From: Pseudomonas sp. LS1212
Lineage (GTDB): Bacteria; Pseudomonadota; Gammaproteobacteria; Pseudomonadales; Pseudomonadaceae
Assembly: GCF_024741815.1 (NCBI RefSeq)
Contig: NZ_CP102951.1
Location: 248,001-312,000, forward strand
DNA length: 64,000 nt
Direction of reading: 5' to 3'
Shown here: positions 8,716 through 17,191 of the stretch, piece after piece
Layout of the letters: every line of letters starts with the position of its first letter
How positions within the stretch are numbered: position 1 is the stretch's first letter
The notes under the pieces: generated by a model
The model's database searches: none
What the model saw: only the letters and a program-made list of their open reading frames with translations
What the model was told of the DNA's origin: nothing
Position numbers and translations under genes: made by a program

Positions 8716-11625
8716 ATGTTGCTCTCCACGCTGATCCATCGTTGCGGTTTGCCAGGCCCTGAAGTGAGTGCCGATCAGGCGCGGATACTGCTTGAGGAAC
8801 ATTATGGCCGCAGCGGTTCACTGCAGTCGCTGGGCAGTCAGCAGGACCTGAACTTCCGGGTCGACAGCGACACAGGTCGGTTTGTCCTGAAAATCTGCCA
8901 CGGCGACTACGCAGTGGTGGAGCTGGAGGCGCAGCATGCGGCGCTGCAGCACCTGAAAACCAAGGGCCTGCCCGTGCCAGCCGTCATCCCGGCGCAGTCC
9001 GGTGGCCAGCTGTTGTCATTGGCGGTGAACGGGCAGCCGATCCAGATGCGCCTGCTCGATTACATCGACGGCCAGTCACTCACCCATTTGAAGTACATGA
9101 GCGCCGAGCTGATGGCGGCCTTTGGGCGACTTTGCGCCGAGGTCGATCTGGCCTTGGCCGACTTCGATCACCCGGGGCTGGAGCGCACCCTGCAGTGGGA
9201 CCCGCGCCACGCCCAGGCGCTGATCGATCACCTGTTGCCGGTCATTACTGATCGGCAACGCAATGCCCGGGTTGCCGATGCCGCGGTGGCGGCCGAAGGG
9301 CGCCTGCAGCCATTGCTGGCGCATCTGCCGGTGCAAGCGGTTCATCTGGATATCACCGATGACAATGCCGTCTGGCAGCGCGACGGGCAACGCCAATGGC
9401 AATTGCAGGGCATCATCGACTTCGGCGATCTGGTGCGGACCTGGCGTATTGCCGACCTGTCGGTGACCTGCGCCGCGCTGCTGCACCATACCGAGGGCGA
9501 CCCGCTGCGCATCCTCCCGGCGATACAGGCGTACCACGCGGTCAATCCGCTCACGCGAGAAGAGTTGCAGGCACTCTGGCCGTTGATCGTTGCGCGGGCG
9601 GCCGTGCTGGTGCTCAGCGGCGAGCAGCAGGTCAGCATCGACCCGGGCAACAGCTACAGCCGCGACAACCTGACCCACGAATGGGAAATTTTCGATGTCG
9701 CCACCGCTGTGCCGTTCGAGTTGATGGAAGCGGCCATCCTGCGCAGCGTCGGCCAGACCCTGCCGATACTGACGCTCGAGGGTGCAGCGCCGCTGTTGCC
9801 GGAGCTGGCGGGAGAGGCGTTCGCACGGGTCGATCTGGGCGTGCTCAGCCCACTGTTCGAGGCAGGGAACTGGCAGCAGGAAGGTATCGATCAGTCGTTG
9901 CTCGATGAGCATGCCGGGGAAACCGGCCTGGCGGCTTCGCTGTATGGCCAGTACCGCCTGTCGCGCACTCGCCCGGATAGCCCGCAGGAACCAGACACCT
10001 GCGCCCTGCATGTCGAATTGCGCCTCCCCTCGGGCTCGCTGGTCCAGGCACCGTTCGCCGGGGTCTTGCAGCAAACGGCCGACGGCGCGCTTGTGCTGGC
10101 CGGCGAACAGGTCAGCTTGCGTTTGTGGGGGGTGAGAGTCGAGGTGCCGGCCGAGATGGCAGTCAGCCGGGGCCAGCATCTGGGCAGCAGCCACGGTCCG
10201 ATCGTGCTGCAATTGTGCCGGGTCGCCGACCTGTTCCCTCCCTTGTTCACGACACCCTCGCGCGCTGCCGCCTGGCTGGCCTTGTGCCCCTCGCCACGGG
10301 CACTGCTCGGATTCGACTGCGATGCCGAGCCTGTGGTCGATCCGGTGGCCTTGCTCGAACGCCGCGACGCCAGCTTTGCCCGTTCGCAGAAGCACTACTA
10401 CGAGACCCCGCCACATATCGAGCGTGGCTGGCGCAACCATCTGATCGATATGCAGGGTCGCTCCTACCTGGACATGCTCAACAATGTCGCGGTGCTCGGC
10501 CATGGCCATCCCCGCATGGCCGCCGAGGCTGCCCGGCAGTGGTCGCTGCTCAATACCAACTCACGCTTTCACTATGCCGCCATCGCCGAATTCTCCGAGC
10601 GCCTGCTGGAGCTGGCGCCGGACTCGATGGACCGGGTCTTTCTGGTCAACAGCGGCACCGAGGCCAATGACCTGGCAATCCGCCTGGCCTGGGCATACAG
10701 CGGTGGCCGCGACATGCTCAGCGTGCTCGAGGCCTATCACGGCTGGTCGGTGGCCACCGATGCCATTTCCACCTCGATCGCCGATAACCCCCAGGCCTTG
10801 AGCACCCGGCCGGACTGGGTGCACCCGGTGACCGCGCCCAATACCTATCGTGGCGCATTCCGCGGCAGCGACAGTACGGCGGACTACGTGCGCAGCGTCG
10901 ACGAAAACCTTGCCCGCCTGGATGAGCAGAAACGTCAGGTCGCAGGTTTCATCTGCGAGCCGGTCTACGGCAACGCTGGCGGGATTGCCTTGCCGCCCGG
11001 TTACCTGCAACAGGTCTATGCCAAGGTCCGCAAGCGCGGCGGCGTTTGCATCGCCGACGAGGTCCAGGTGGGCTATGGCCGCCTGGGCGAGCACTTCTGG
11101 GGCTTCGAAGAGCAGGGCGTGGTGCCGGACATCATCACCATGGCCAAGGGCATGGGCAACGGTCAGCCGCTGGGCGCGGTCATCACTCGCCGGGAAATCG
11201 CCGAGGCGCTGGAAGCCGAGGGCTACTTCTTCTCGTCGGCTGGCGGCAGCCCGGTCAGTTGCCGGATCGGCATGGCCGTGCTCGATGTCATGGCCGAGGA
11301 AGGCCTTTGGGAAAACGCCCGGGTTGTCGGCGGGTATTTCAAGGAGCGTCTCGAAGCCTTGATCGACCAGCACCCACTGGTCGGTGCGGTGCACGGCTCG
11401 GGCTTTTATCTGGGGGTGGAGCTGATTCGCGACCGGGCCACCCTGGAGCCGGCTACCGAAGAAACCGCCGCCCTGTGCAATCGCCTGCGCGAGCTGGGGA
11501 TATTCATGCAGCCGACCGGTGACTACCTGAACATCCTCAAGATCAAGCCGCCGATGTGCACCACCCGCCAGAGCGTGGACTTCTTCGTCGACAGCGTGTC
11601 AAAGGTGCTGTCAGAAGATTTGTAA
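8716..11625 (+). CDS. Aminoglycoside-phosphotransferase-like kinase / M23-like / class III PLP aminotransferase fusion
   Basis: Three-part protein of 969 residues. Residues 1-335 have an APH-type kinase fold: an HLDITDDN catalytic loop near 210 and the metal-binding IIDFGD near 232. Residues about 430-530 resemble the M23/lysostaphin-like lipoyl-type insert seen in this family, although no zinc-binding HxH is evident. Residues 555-969 are a class III PLP enzyme with NSGTEAND, a DEVQVGYGR segment near 780 and Schiff-base lysine at about 811 in AKGMGNG. In animals, hydroxylysine kinase and the PLP ammoniophospholyases for phosphohydroxylysine and phosphoethanolamine are separate proteins of these two types. 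I infer a self-contained kinase plus phospholyase for an amino alcohol. A neighbouring terminator ends it. The substrate is unknown. Confidence 0.85.
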   Translation: MLLSTLIHRCGLPGPEVSADQARILLEEHYGRSGSLQSLGSQQDLNFRVDSDTGRFVLKICHGDYAVVELEAQHAALQHLKTKGLPVPAVIPAQSGGQLLSLAVNGQPIQMRLLDYIDGQSLTHLKYMSAELMAAFGRLCAEVDLALADFDHPGLERTLQWDPRHAQALIDHLLPVITDRQRNARVADAAVAAEGRLQPLLAHLPVQAVHLDITDDNAVWQRDGQRQWQLQGIIDFGDLVRTWRIADLSVTCAALLHHTEGDPLRILPAIQAYHAVNPLTREELQALWPLIVARAAVLVLSGEQQVSIDPGNSYSRDNLTHEWEIFDVATAVPFELMEAAILRSVGQTLPILTLEGAAPLLPELAGEAFARVDLGVLSPLFEAGNWQQEGIDQSLLDEHAGETGLAASLYGQYRLSRTRPDSPQEPDTCALHVELRLPSGSLVQAPFAGVLQQTADGALVLAGEQVSLRLWGVRVEVPAEMAVSRGQHLGSSHGPIVLQLCRVADLFPPLFTTPSRAAAWLALCPSPRALLGFDCDAEPVVDPVALLERRDASFARSQKHYYETPPHIERGWRNHLIDMQGRSYLDMLNNVAVLGHGHPRMAAEAARQWSLLNTNSRFHYAAIAEFSERLLELAPDSMDRVFLVNSGTEANDLAIRLAWAYSGGRDMLSVLEAYHGWSVATDAISTSIADNPQALSTRPDWVHPVTAPNTYRGAFRGSDSTADYVRSVDENLARLDEQKRQVAGFICEPVYGNAGGIALPPGYLQQVYAKVRKRGGVCIADEVQVGYGRLGEHFWGFEEQGVVPDIITMAKGMGNGQPLGAVITRREIAEALEAEGYFFSSAGGSPVSCRIGMAVLDVMAEEGLWENARVVGGYFKERLEALIDQHPLVGAVHGSGFYLGVELIRDRATLEPATEETAALCNRLRELGIFMQPTGDYLNILKIKPPMCTTRQSVDFFVDSVSKVLSEDL

Positions 11626-11638
11626 CGCTCGAATGGAT

Positions 11639-11679
11639 AGCCGGTTAATTCGATTGTTATCGAGTTAACCGGCTTTTTT
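11639..11679 (+). terminator. Intrinsic terminator after the fusion gene
   Basis: A 10-bp perfect stem (AGCCGGTTAA / TTAACCGGCT) with a 16-base loop is followed directly by six T residues, 14 bp after the stop codon of the aminotransferase fusion gene. Confidence 0.88.
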
Positions 11680-11830
11680 ATGTCCTATTTTTTATGAATG
11701 ACTCTTTTAAAGTCGATTTTTATCGGTTATAAATGCGTCATTGTCGAGATCGAGCTCTGAGCCGATCCGATTTTGTCATCGGTCGTCTGCCAAGGTCAGT
11801 CGGCCAAGCAATCCGTTCAGGAGGGTTTCC

Positions 11831-12709
11831 ATGAGCCGTACCGTAACAGTCGCCGCCACCCAGATGGCTTGTTCCTGGGATCGCCAGGCCAATATCGCCA
11901 ATGCCGAGAAACTGGTCCGCGAAGCGGCCGGCAAGGGCGCGCAGATCATCCTGATCCAGGAGCTCTTCGAAACCCCGTACTTCTGCCAGAAGCCGAACCC
12001 GGATTACCTGCAGCTGGCCACCCCGGTTGAAACCAACGCGGCCATCGAGCACTTCCAGACGCTGGCCAAGGAACTGCAAGTGGTACTGCCGATCAGCTTC
12101 TTCGAGCTGGCCGGGCGCGCGCGCTTCAACAGCATCGCGATTATCGACGCCGACGGCAGCAACCTCGGGATTTATCGGAAAGCGCATATTCCGGACGGCC
12201 CTGGCTACCACGAAAAGTATTACTTCAACCCGGGCGATACCGGCTTCAAGGTCTGGCAGACCCGCTACGCCAAGATCGGCGTCGGCATCTGCTGGGACCA
12301 GTGGTTCCCCGAGTGCGCCCGCAGCATGGCGCTGCAAGGCGCGGAAATCCTGTTCTACCCGACGGCCATCGGTAGCGAGCCGCACGACAAGACCATCAGC
12401 TCGCGTGACCATTGGCAGCGCGTGCAGCAAGGCCATGCCGGCGCCAACCTGATGCCGCTGGTGGCCAGCAACCGCATCGGCAATGAAGAGCAGGACGGTT
12501 ACGACATCACCTTCTACGGCTCATCCTTCATCGCCAACCAGTTTGGTGAGAAGGTCCAGGAGCTCAACGAGACTGAAGAAGGCGTGCTGGTGCATACTTT
12601 CGACCTGGACAAGCTCGAGCACACCCGCAGTGCCTGGGGCACGTTCCGCGATCGCCGCCCGAACCTGTACGGCGCGCTGAAGACCCTCGACGGCTCGCTG
12701 GAGTCCTGA
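11831..12709 (+). CDS. aguB: N-carbamoylputrescine amidohydrolase
   Basis: Nitrilase-superfamily amidohydrolase of 292 residues that converts N-carbamoylputrescine to putrescine, CO2 and ammonia. The catalytic triad of the superfamily is visible as E44 (IQELFETPYF), K117 (YRKAHIPDGPGYHEKYYF) and C154 (GICWDQWFPE). The ATG at 11831 is chosen because AGGAGGG lies a few bases upstream and the N-terminus matches the family; a longer frame to 11741 contains no plausible start context. It precedes aguA by 90 bp, giving the agmatine-to-putrescine module of arginine decarboxylase-based polyamine synthesis or agmatine catabolism. Confidence 0.95.
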   Translation: MSRTVTVAATQMACSWDRQANIANAEKLVREAAGKGAQIILIQELFETPYFCQKPNPDYLQLATPVETNAAIEHFQTLAKELQVVLPISFFELAGRARFNSIAIIDADGSNLGIYRKAHIPDGPGYHEKYYFNPGDTGFKVWQTRYAKIGVGICWDQWFPECARSMALQGAEILFYPTAIGSEPHDKTISSRDHWQRVQQGHAGANLMPLVASNRIGNEEQDGYDITFYGSSFIANQFGEKVQELNETEEGVLVHTFDLDKLEHTRSAWGTFRDRRPNLYGALKTLDGSLES

Positions 12710-12799
12710 CAACGGTGCCGGGCCATGTGCCCGGCGCTTACCGATTTCGGCAGCAGGTGGTGCAAGCGGCCTGCTGGCATGAATTACAAAGGCTTACCC

Positions 12800-13906
12800 A
12801 TGACAACCCTGACCAGTACTCCACGCGCCGACGGTTTTCACATGCCTGCCGAGTGGGCGCCGCAAACCCAGATCTGGATGGTCTGGCCCGAGCGTCCCGA
12901 CAACTGGCGTCTGGGCGGCAAGCCCGTGCAGGCGGCGCATGTTGCCCTGGCCAAGGCCATCGCCCGTTTCGAGCCGGTGACCGTGGCCGTATCGGCGGGC
13001 CAGTACGACAACGCCCGCGCTCGCCTGGATGCACCAAACATTCGTGTGGTGGAAATCAGCAATGACGACGCCTGGGTGCGCGACACGGGCCCGACGTTCG
13101 TCATCAACGATGCCGGTGAAGTCCGTGGTGTCGACTGGGGTTTCAATGCCTGGGGTGGTTTCGACGGCGGTCTGTACTTCCCCTGGAACCGCGACGAGCA
13201 ATTGGCCAGCAAGGTTCTTGAGATCGAGCGTTGCCCGCGCTACCACACCGAGGGTTTCGTGCTCGAGGGCGGTTCGATTCATGTCGACGGCGAAGGCACA
13301 TTGATCACCACCGAAGAGTGCCTGCTCAATCGTAACCGCAACCCGCACCTGTCGCGTGAGGAAATCGAAGCGGTGCTCGGCGAGCATCTGGCGGTGGACA
13401 AGATCATCTGGCTGCCGGACGGCCTGTTCAACGATGAAACCGACGGCCATGTGGATAACTTCTGTTGTTACGTGCGCCCGGGTGAAGTGTTACTGGCCTG
13501 GACGGATGATCCGCAAGACCCCAACTACGCTCGCTGCCACGCGGCACTGAACGTATTGGAAAGCAGCAAAGACGCCAAAGGCCGGACTTTTGTGGTGCAT
13601 AAAATGCCAATTCCCGGCCCGCTCCATGCGACCGAGGAAGAGTGCGCGGGCGTCGATCCGGTGGTCGGGACCCAGGAGCGCAACCCATCGGTGCGCCTGG
13701 CCGGTTCCTACGTCAACTTCCTGATCGTCAACGGCGGCATCATCGCGCCGAGCTTCGACGACCCTCTGGATGCGCAGGCTAGAGAGGTTCTGCAGCAGTT
13801 GTTCCCGCAACATGAAGTAGTCATGGTACCGGGGCGGGAGTTGTTGTTGGGCGGTGGCAATATTCACTGCCTGACACAGCAGCAGCCGGCACCGGCCAAG
13901 CGCTGA
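12800..13906 (+). CDS. aguA: Agmatine deiminase
   Basis: Guanidino-group-modifying enzyme of the PAD/arginine-deiminase fold, 368 residues, hydrolysing agmatine to N-carbamoylputrescine and ammonia. Recognisable family features are WAPQTQIWMVWPERPDNWR near the N-terminus, NDDAWVRDTGPTF, a GGSIHVDGEGT motif and the catalytic C357 in GGGNIHCLTQ close to the C-terminus. The start at 12800 gives the standard family length; an upstream frame to 12725 adds 25 residues without a ribosome site. It is followed by a strong terminator. No aguR-type repressor gene is present beside it. Confidence 0.95.
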   Translation: MTTLTSTPRADGFHMPAEWAPQTQIWMVWPERPDNWRLGGKPVQAAHVALAKAIARFEPVTVAVSAGQYDNARARLDAPNIRVVEISNDDAWVRDTGPTFVINDAGEVRGVDWGFNAWGGFDGGLYFPWNRDEQLASKVLEIERCPRYHTEGFVLEGGSIHVDGEGTLITTEECLLNRNRNPHLSREEIEAVLGEHLAVDKIIWLPDGLFNDETDGHVDNFCCYVRPGEVLLAWTDDPQDPNYARCHAALNVLESSKDAKGRTFVVHKMPIPGPLHATEEECAGVDPVVGTQERNPSVRLAGSYVNFLIVNGGIIAPSFDDPLDAQAREVLQQLFPQHEVVMVPGRELLLGGGNIHCLTQQQPAPAKR

Positions 13907-13920
13907 CAAGAAGCGACACT

Positions 13921-13947
13921 AAAAGCCCGTTTCCAACGGGCTTTTTT
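13921..13947 (+). terminator. Intrinsic terminator of aguBA
   Basis: The stem AAAAGCCCGTT / AACGGGCTTTT with a 3-base loop and a run of T residues starts 15 bp after the aguA stop. Confidence 0.9.
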
Positions 13948-13976
13948 GTACCTGCATGACAGCCGGTTCACCCTTG

Positions 13977-13992
13977 TGGCACAGCTCTTGTA
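13977..13992 (+). promoter_or_regulatory. Sigma-54-like promoter element
   Basis: TGGCAC, five bases, then TTGTA reproduces the -24/-12 layout (TGGCAC-N5-TTGCA) with the exact spacing and one mismatch, in the invariant-GC position of the -12 element. It lies about 100 bp upstream of the small gene at 14095 and beyond the aguA terminator, so it would drive that gene alone. The -12 mismatch makes it tentative. Confidence 0.35.
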
Positions 13993-14094
13993 TTCAGTTG
14001 AAACCGATTCTCAAGTTAACGGGACAGTGCAGTACTGTCATACAACTTGGGTAACGTACACAGCTCACGATCAGTGGGGGGAGAGAGAGTCAAC

Positions 14095-14295
14095 ATGAAT
14101 GCAGTCAGTGAGCTGGCTTCGCACCCATCAGCAGTGAATCGCGATTCGCTTCAGGTTCTGGCGCAGTGGTTGAAGAATAATGGAACAGACCGGGTCAGGA
14201 AGACCGATCCTCGTCGAGCCCTCATCGAGCGGTATCCGGCGGGTTTGATCAGCGACGCGGAGCTTGATGCTCTGCTCGGGGTCTGGCACGGCTAA
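14095..14295 (+). CDS. Small conserved-looking protein of unknown function
   Basis: A 66-residue hydrophilic protein with no transmembrane segment or recognisable domain. It has a purine-rich ribosome site (GGGGGAGAGAGAG) just before its ATG and ends at a T-tailed hairpin, so it is a separately transcribed gene. The C-terminal half (YPAGLISDAELDALLGV) reads as an amphipathic helix. An ATG-less frame continues upstream to 14047 but lacks a start context. Codon use fits the surrounding chromosome. No function is proposed. Confidence 0.65.
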   Translation: MNAVSELASHPSAVNRDSLQVLAQWLKNNGTDRVRKTDPRRALIERYPAGLISDAELDALLGVWHG

Positions 14296-14335
14296 GGCAA
14301 GTAACGAAAAAGAAGAAAGAAGAAAAAACAAAAGG

Positions 14336-14372
14336 GAGCCATCGCATTCATGCCATGGCGCTCTTTTTTTTT
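14336..14372 (+). terminator. Intrinsic terminator after the 66-residue gene
   Basis: An imperfect hairpin (GAG-CCAT / ATGG-CG-CTC) is followed by nine T residues, 40 bp after the stop codon. Confidence 0.65.
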
Positions 14373-14495
14373 GGATAGGTTTTTAGATCACGATCCTCAC
14401 TGCGTGTTTCGAACAATGCGCATGCTTACAATGTAGTGGTCTAATGAAACCGGACACCCATTTAGGCGAGAATGCTCGCCAGATCGAGGTGTCAA

Positions 14496-14804
14496 ATGAC
14501 CAAACAACGCCGTTCCTTTTCCGCTGAATTCAAACGCGAGGCTGCCGACCTCGTGCTCAAGCAAAACTACAGCTACATCGAAGCCAGTCGTTCACTCGGC
14601 GTCGGCGAGTCGGCACTACGCCGCTGGGTTGAGCAGGTTCAGAAGGAGCGCCAAGGTGTCACCCCGCTAAGCAAAGCGCTGACCCCGGAGCAGCAGAAAA
14701 TCCAGGAACTGGAAGTCCGGATCGCCCGCCTTGAACGGGAAAAATCGATACTAAAAAAGGCTACCGCGCTCTTGATGTCGGAAGATCACGAGCGTACGCG
14801 CTGA
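14496..14804 (+). CDS. IS3-family transposase OrfA
   Basis: Helix-turn-helix DNA-binding protein of 102 residues; it recognises the terminal repeats. The N-terminus (MTKQRRSFSAEFKREAADLV) and a C-terminal leucine-zipper-like helix (about residues 68-95) are typical. A heptamer A AAA AAG at 14753-14759, in the correct phase (CTA AAA AAG), provides a -1 slip into the orfB frame. Downstream of the slip the orfB frame reads GYRALDVGRSRAYALINQ without a stop, so the active product is the OrfAB fusion. Confidence 0.9.
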   Translation: MTKQRRSFSAEFKREAADLVLKQNYSYIEASRSLGVGESALRRWVEQVQKERQGVTPLSKALTPEQQKIQELEVRIARLEREKSILKKATALLMSEDHERTR

Positions 14805-14848
14805 TCAATCAGCTTAGCGTCCACGAGCCGATTGATTGGCTGTGCAAA

Positions 14849-15658
14849 GTGTTTGAAGTCACCCGCTCGTGTTACTACGCCCAGCGTCTCAGGCGCCGGA
14901 CTCCTGATATTGAGCGGCTTCGGCTGCGCAGTCGGGTCAATGAACTGTTCACAGAAAGTCGTAGTGCTGCGGGCAGCCGCAGCATCTTGTCGATCATGCG
15001 TGAAGACGGCGAGCAACTGGGGCGATTTAAGGTACGCAGCTTGATGCGTGAGCTTGACCTCGTGAGCAAACAGCCAGGTTCTCATGCCTATAAACGAGCG
15101 ACGGTCGAACGGTTGGATATCCCGAACATCTTGAATCGGGAGTTCGATGTCTCGGCCCCCAACCAAGTGTGGTGCGGCGACATCACCTACATTTGGGCCC
15201 AAGGGAAATGGCATTATCTGGCTGTTGTGCTAGATCTTTGCGCGCGCCGGATAGTGGGTTGGGCATTGTCGGAAAAGCCGGACGCCGAGCTGGTTATCAA
15301 GGCACTGGATATGGCCTATGAGCAACGAGGAAGACCTCAGGGCCTGCTGTTTCACTCGGATCAAGGGTCGCAGTATGGGAGTCGTTTATTTCGCCAGCGG
15401 CTGTGGCGTTATCGCATGCGCCAGAGCATGAGCCGCCGGGGTAATTGCTGGGACAATGCGCCGATGGAGCGTGTGTTTCGCAGCGTGAAAACTGAATGGA
15501 TACCGACCATGGGCTACCGAACTGCTCAAGAAGCCCAGCGCGATATCAGCCATTTCTTGATGCATCGGTACAACTGGATTCGCCCCCATCAATTCAACGG
15601 TGGGCTGGCGCCAGCTCAGGCCGAAGAAAAACTTAACGTCGTGTCCGGGATTAGTTGA
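14849..15658 (+). CDS. IS3-family transposase OrfB (DDE integrase domain)
   Basis: Catalytic half of the transposase, rve-fold. The DDE residues are in the segments WCGDITYIW, HSDQGSQYGS and NCWDNAPMERVFRSVKTE, the last carrying the catalytic Glu. The frame is open upstream of this ATG back into the orfA region, so translation normally enters by -1 frameshifting at 14753-14759 and this ATG is probably not the main start. The C-terminal RPHQFNGGLAP region is intact, ending 8 bp before the outer edge of the right terminal repeat. Confidence 0.9.
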   Translation: MFEVTRSCYYAQRLRRRTPDIERLRLRSRVNELFTESRSAAGSRSILSIMREDGEQLGRFKVRSLMRELDLVSKQPGSHAYKRATVERLDIPNILNREFDVSAPNQVWCGDITYIWAQGKWHYLAVVLDLCARRIVGWALSEKPDAELVIKALDMAYEQRGRPQGLLFHSDQGSQYGSRLFRQRLWRYRMRQSMSRRGNCWDNAPMERVFRSVKTEWIPTMGYRTAQEAQRDISHFLMHRYNWIRPHQFNGGLAPAQAEEKLNVVSGIS

Positions 15659-15845
15659 CCACTACACAACGAAGATGGGAATGAGCTTCGCGTGTTTGTT
15701 GAGTATCCGATCAGTATCTTCTGATGGGGGCTGCGGCCTATTCTGATGGAAGGGGCCGTAGTTAGACATGACGGCTTCGCCCCCCTGATGTAGATATCGT
15801 CCTGCCCTTCACCGGGCAAGCGCTATCTTTGGGGCAAATGCGGAT

Positions 15846-15955
15846 CTTGTAGCCGCTGCCGAAGGCTGCGCTCGCGTGCGAAGCGCGCGCAAGATCTCAA
15901 GATCGCCGGGAGCCCCTGCGGGACTCCAGCGCAGCCTGACGGCAGCGGCTACAAG
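15846..15955. repeat. Pseudomonad REP-type inverted repeat pair
   Basis: The 110-bp segment begins CTTGTAGCCGCTGCCG and ends with the complementary arm CGGCAGCGGCTACAAG, with further complementarity inwards (GGCTGCGCT / AGCGCAGCC). It resembles the extragenic palindromic TGTAGCCGCTGCCG repeats common between genes of fluorescent pseudomonads. The rest of the 480-bp gap between the IS3 element and the tautomerase gene holds nothing I recognise. Confidence 0.75.
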
Positions 15956-16146
15956 TTTGCGTCCGGCGTTAAGTCCTGGATCTTCGCTTGTTGGGGGTAT
16001 CCGAAGCGACGGTATCCCACCCAAACTTATTACACCACATCACAAATGATGTTCCCGCGCCCGTCTTTATCTCTCCAAAACAACGTCCTACATTGACCTC
16101 TACTTGCCTACCCATCATGTCGAAGGGAGGTCACAGGAGAGATGTC

Positions 16147-16362
16147 ATGCCTTTTGTCAGCGTGCGCATTACCCGCGATGGCGTTACCTCGGAGCAAAAA
16201 GCTCAGGTGATCGCTGAAATCACTGAAACCCTGGAACGCGTCCTCAACAAACGCCCGGATTTGACCCACATCGTGATCGAAGAAGTCGACACCGATAACT
16301 GGGGGTATGCCGGGATGACCACCACCAAGTACCGAAAACAACTTGCGGAGGATCAGTTGTGA
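16147..16362 (+). CDS. 4-oxalocrotonate tautomerase-family protein
   Basis: A 71-residue tautomerase-superfamily protein. The start MPFVSVRI gives the catalytic amino-terminal proline (Pro-1 after removal of Met) that defines the family, and AGGAGA lies about 10 bases upstream. The later segment THIVIEEVDTDNWGYAG matches the family's second strand and dimer interface. At 71 residues it is slightly longer than classical 4-oxalocrotonate tautomerase (62), so the true substrate is unknown; no catechol meta-cleavage genes are nearby. It is in a patch between two insertion sequences and may be acquired. Confidence 0.8.
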   Translation: MPFVSVRITRDGVTSEQKAQVIAEITETLERVLNKRPDLTHIVIEEVDTDNWGYAGMTTTKYRKQLAEDQL

Positions 16363-16402
16363 CTGGCATCTGGGAACAATGACCTCTGAAAAGTGGATAG
16401 GG

Positions 16403-16438
16403 CCAAAGGAGTCGTAGTGATTGATCTGAACTAAATCA
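16403..16438. repeat. 36-bp direct repeat, copy 1, left of the SixA-like gene
   Basis: It begins CCAAAGGAGTCGTAGTGATT and matches 17156-17191 at 32 of 36 positions. Both copies contain a GTGATT...AATCA(C) mini-hairpin. The pair brackets the SixA-like gene, suggesting a transferred cassette or duplicated regulatory hairpins. Confidence 0.6.
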
Positions 16439-16564
16439 CGACGCTCCCTGATCTACCGTCCATGTGCTGAAAGCTGCGCTTTCGCCCGTTGGAAGACTCA
16501 CCCGGACAAGGTACCGACACGACGGACCGCTCCTAAGGAGGGTCTGAGAAAGCTCTTCATCGTT

Positions 16565-16584
16565 ATTCCCGCGAACGCGGGAAT
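16565..16584. repeat. dRS3-like palindrome (ATTCCC-N8-GGGAAT)
   Basis: The 20-bp palindrome has the exact form of the neisserial dRS3 element and of similar CGT(C/T)ATTCCCGCG repeats in beta-proteobacteria and xanthomonads. It is followed by the ACCCCAGCGTTCGCAAGGGTGATGA partner that often accompanies such repeats. It is not typical of pseudomonads and hints that this patch came from elsewhere. Confidence 0.55.
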
Positions 16585-16637
16585 CCAGATGCCACGGAGT
16601 TCCTGGACCCCAGCGTTCGCAAGGGTGATGAATCTCC

Positions 16638-17126
16638 CTAGGATTTCTTTGGATAGTCGAGCGCCACTTGTGCGGGCTTGATCTCGCCGATTTCTGACCA
16701 CGACTTCGCATCGAACCTGAACTCGGCGACGGCGCACGTTGGCATGTCGGTGATCTCGCTGGAGAGCCGCTGCGCGAGTTCGACCAACGCGGGGTTATGG
16801 CCAAAGATCATCACTGACTTCAGCCGGTCGCCCAGCGTGTGGATGACCTTGAGCAGGTCATCCGCCTCGACGGCATACAGCCGATCGTCCACGACTATGT
16901 CCTTGCGCCGGTAATCGAGCTTCCTGGCGATGATCTCCGCCGTCTCGAGCGCACGCACGGCCGGGCTCGACAGGATCAGATCGGGCTTCAGATCGCGCTT
17001 GGCCAAGCGCTCACCGATCTTAGGCGCATCGCGTCTGCCGCGATCGTTCAATGGGCGGTCTTTGTCGGGCTGCGCAGCGTCATCCCAACTCGACTTGGCA
17101 TGGCGAATGAGAAATAACATTTTCAT
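16638..17126 (-). CDS. SixA-like phosphohistidine phosphatase
   Basis: Histidine-phosphatase-superfamily protein of 162 residues. The RHG-type motif LIRHAKSSW carries the catalytic His near residue 9; the second His is in FGHNPALVEL. The E. coli relative SixA removes phosphate from histidine in phosphotransfer domains. The start at 17126 is preceded by GGAGGCGGT on the coding strand. The 36-bp repeats on either side and the lack of pseudomonad neighbours suggest acquisition. Activity on protein phosphohistidine is inferred from the family only. Confidence 0.8.
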   Translation of the reverse strand: MKMLFLIRHAKSSWDDAAQPDKDRPLNDRGRRDAPKIGERLAKRDLKPDLILSSPAVRALETAEIIARKLDYRRKDIVVDDRLYAVEADDLLKVIHTLGDRLKSVMIFGHNPALVELAQRLSSEITDMPTCAVAEFRFDAKSWSEIGEIKPAQVALDYPKKS

Positions 17127-17155
17127 ACCGCCTCCGGTATCCGCGGAAAGTCCGA

Positions 17156-17191
17156 CCAAAGGGGTCGTAGTGATTAATCTAAATTAAATCA
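17156..17191. repeat. 36-bp direct repeat, copy 2, right of the SixA-like gene
   Basis: It begins CCAAAGGGGTCGTAGTGATT and is the partner of 16403-16438, with four substitutions. It lies 30 bp upstream of the SixA-like start codon, so this copy could also be part of its promoter region. Confidence 0.6.

Larger units (their letters stand above)
14432..15666 (+). mobile_element. Complete IS3-family insertion sequence (1235 bp)
   Basis: The ends are imperfect 26-bp inverted repeats, 14432-14457 and 15641-15666, sharing TGTAGTGGTC and CCGGACAC. Both flanks carry CAA (14429-14431 and 15667-15669), a 3-bp target duplication typical of IS3-family transposition. The element contains overlapping orfA and orfB with a frameshift signal, and no internal stop or deletion is visible, so it may be active. 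The clean target duplication suggests recent insertion. It sits in intergenic DNA after a terminator and interrupts no obvious gene. Confidence 0.92.
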
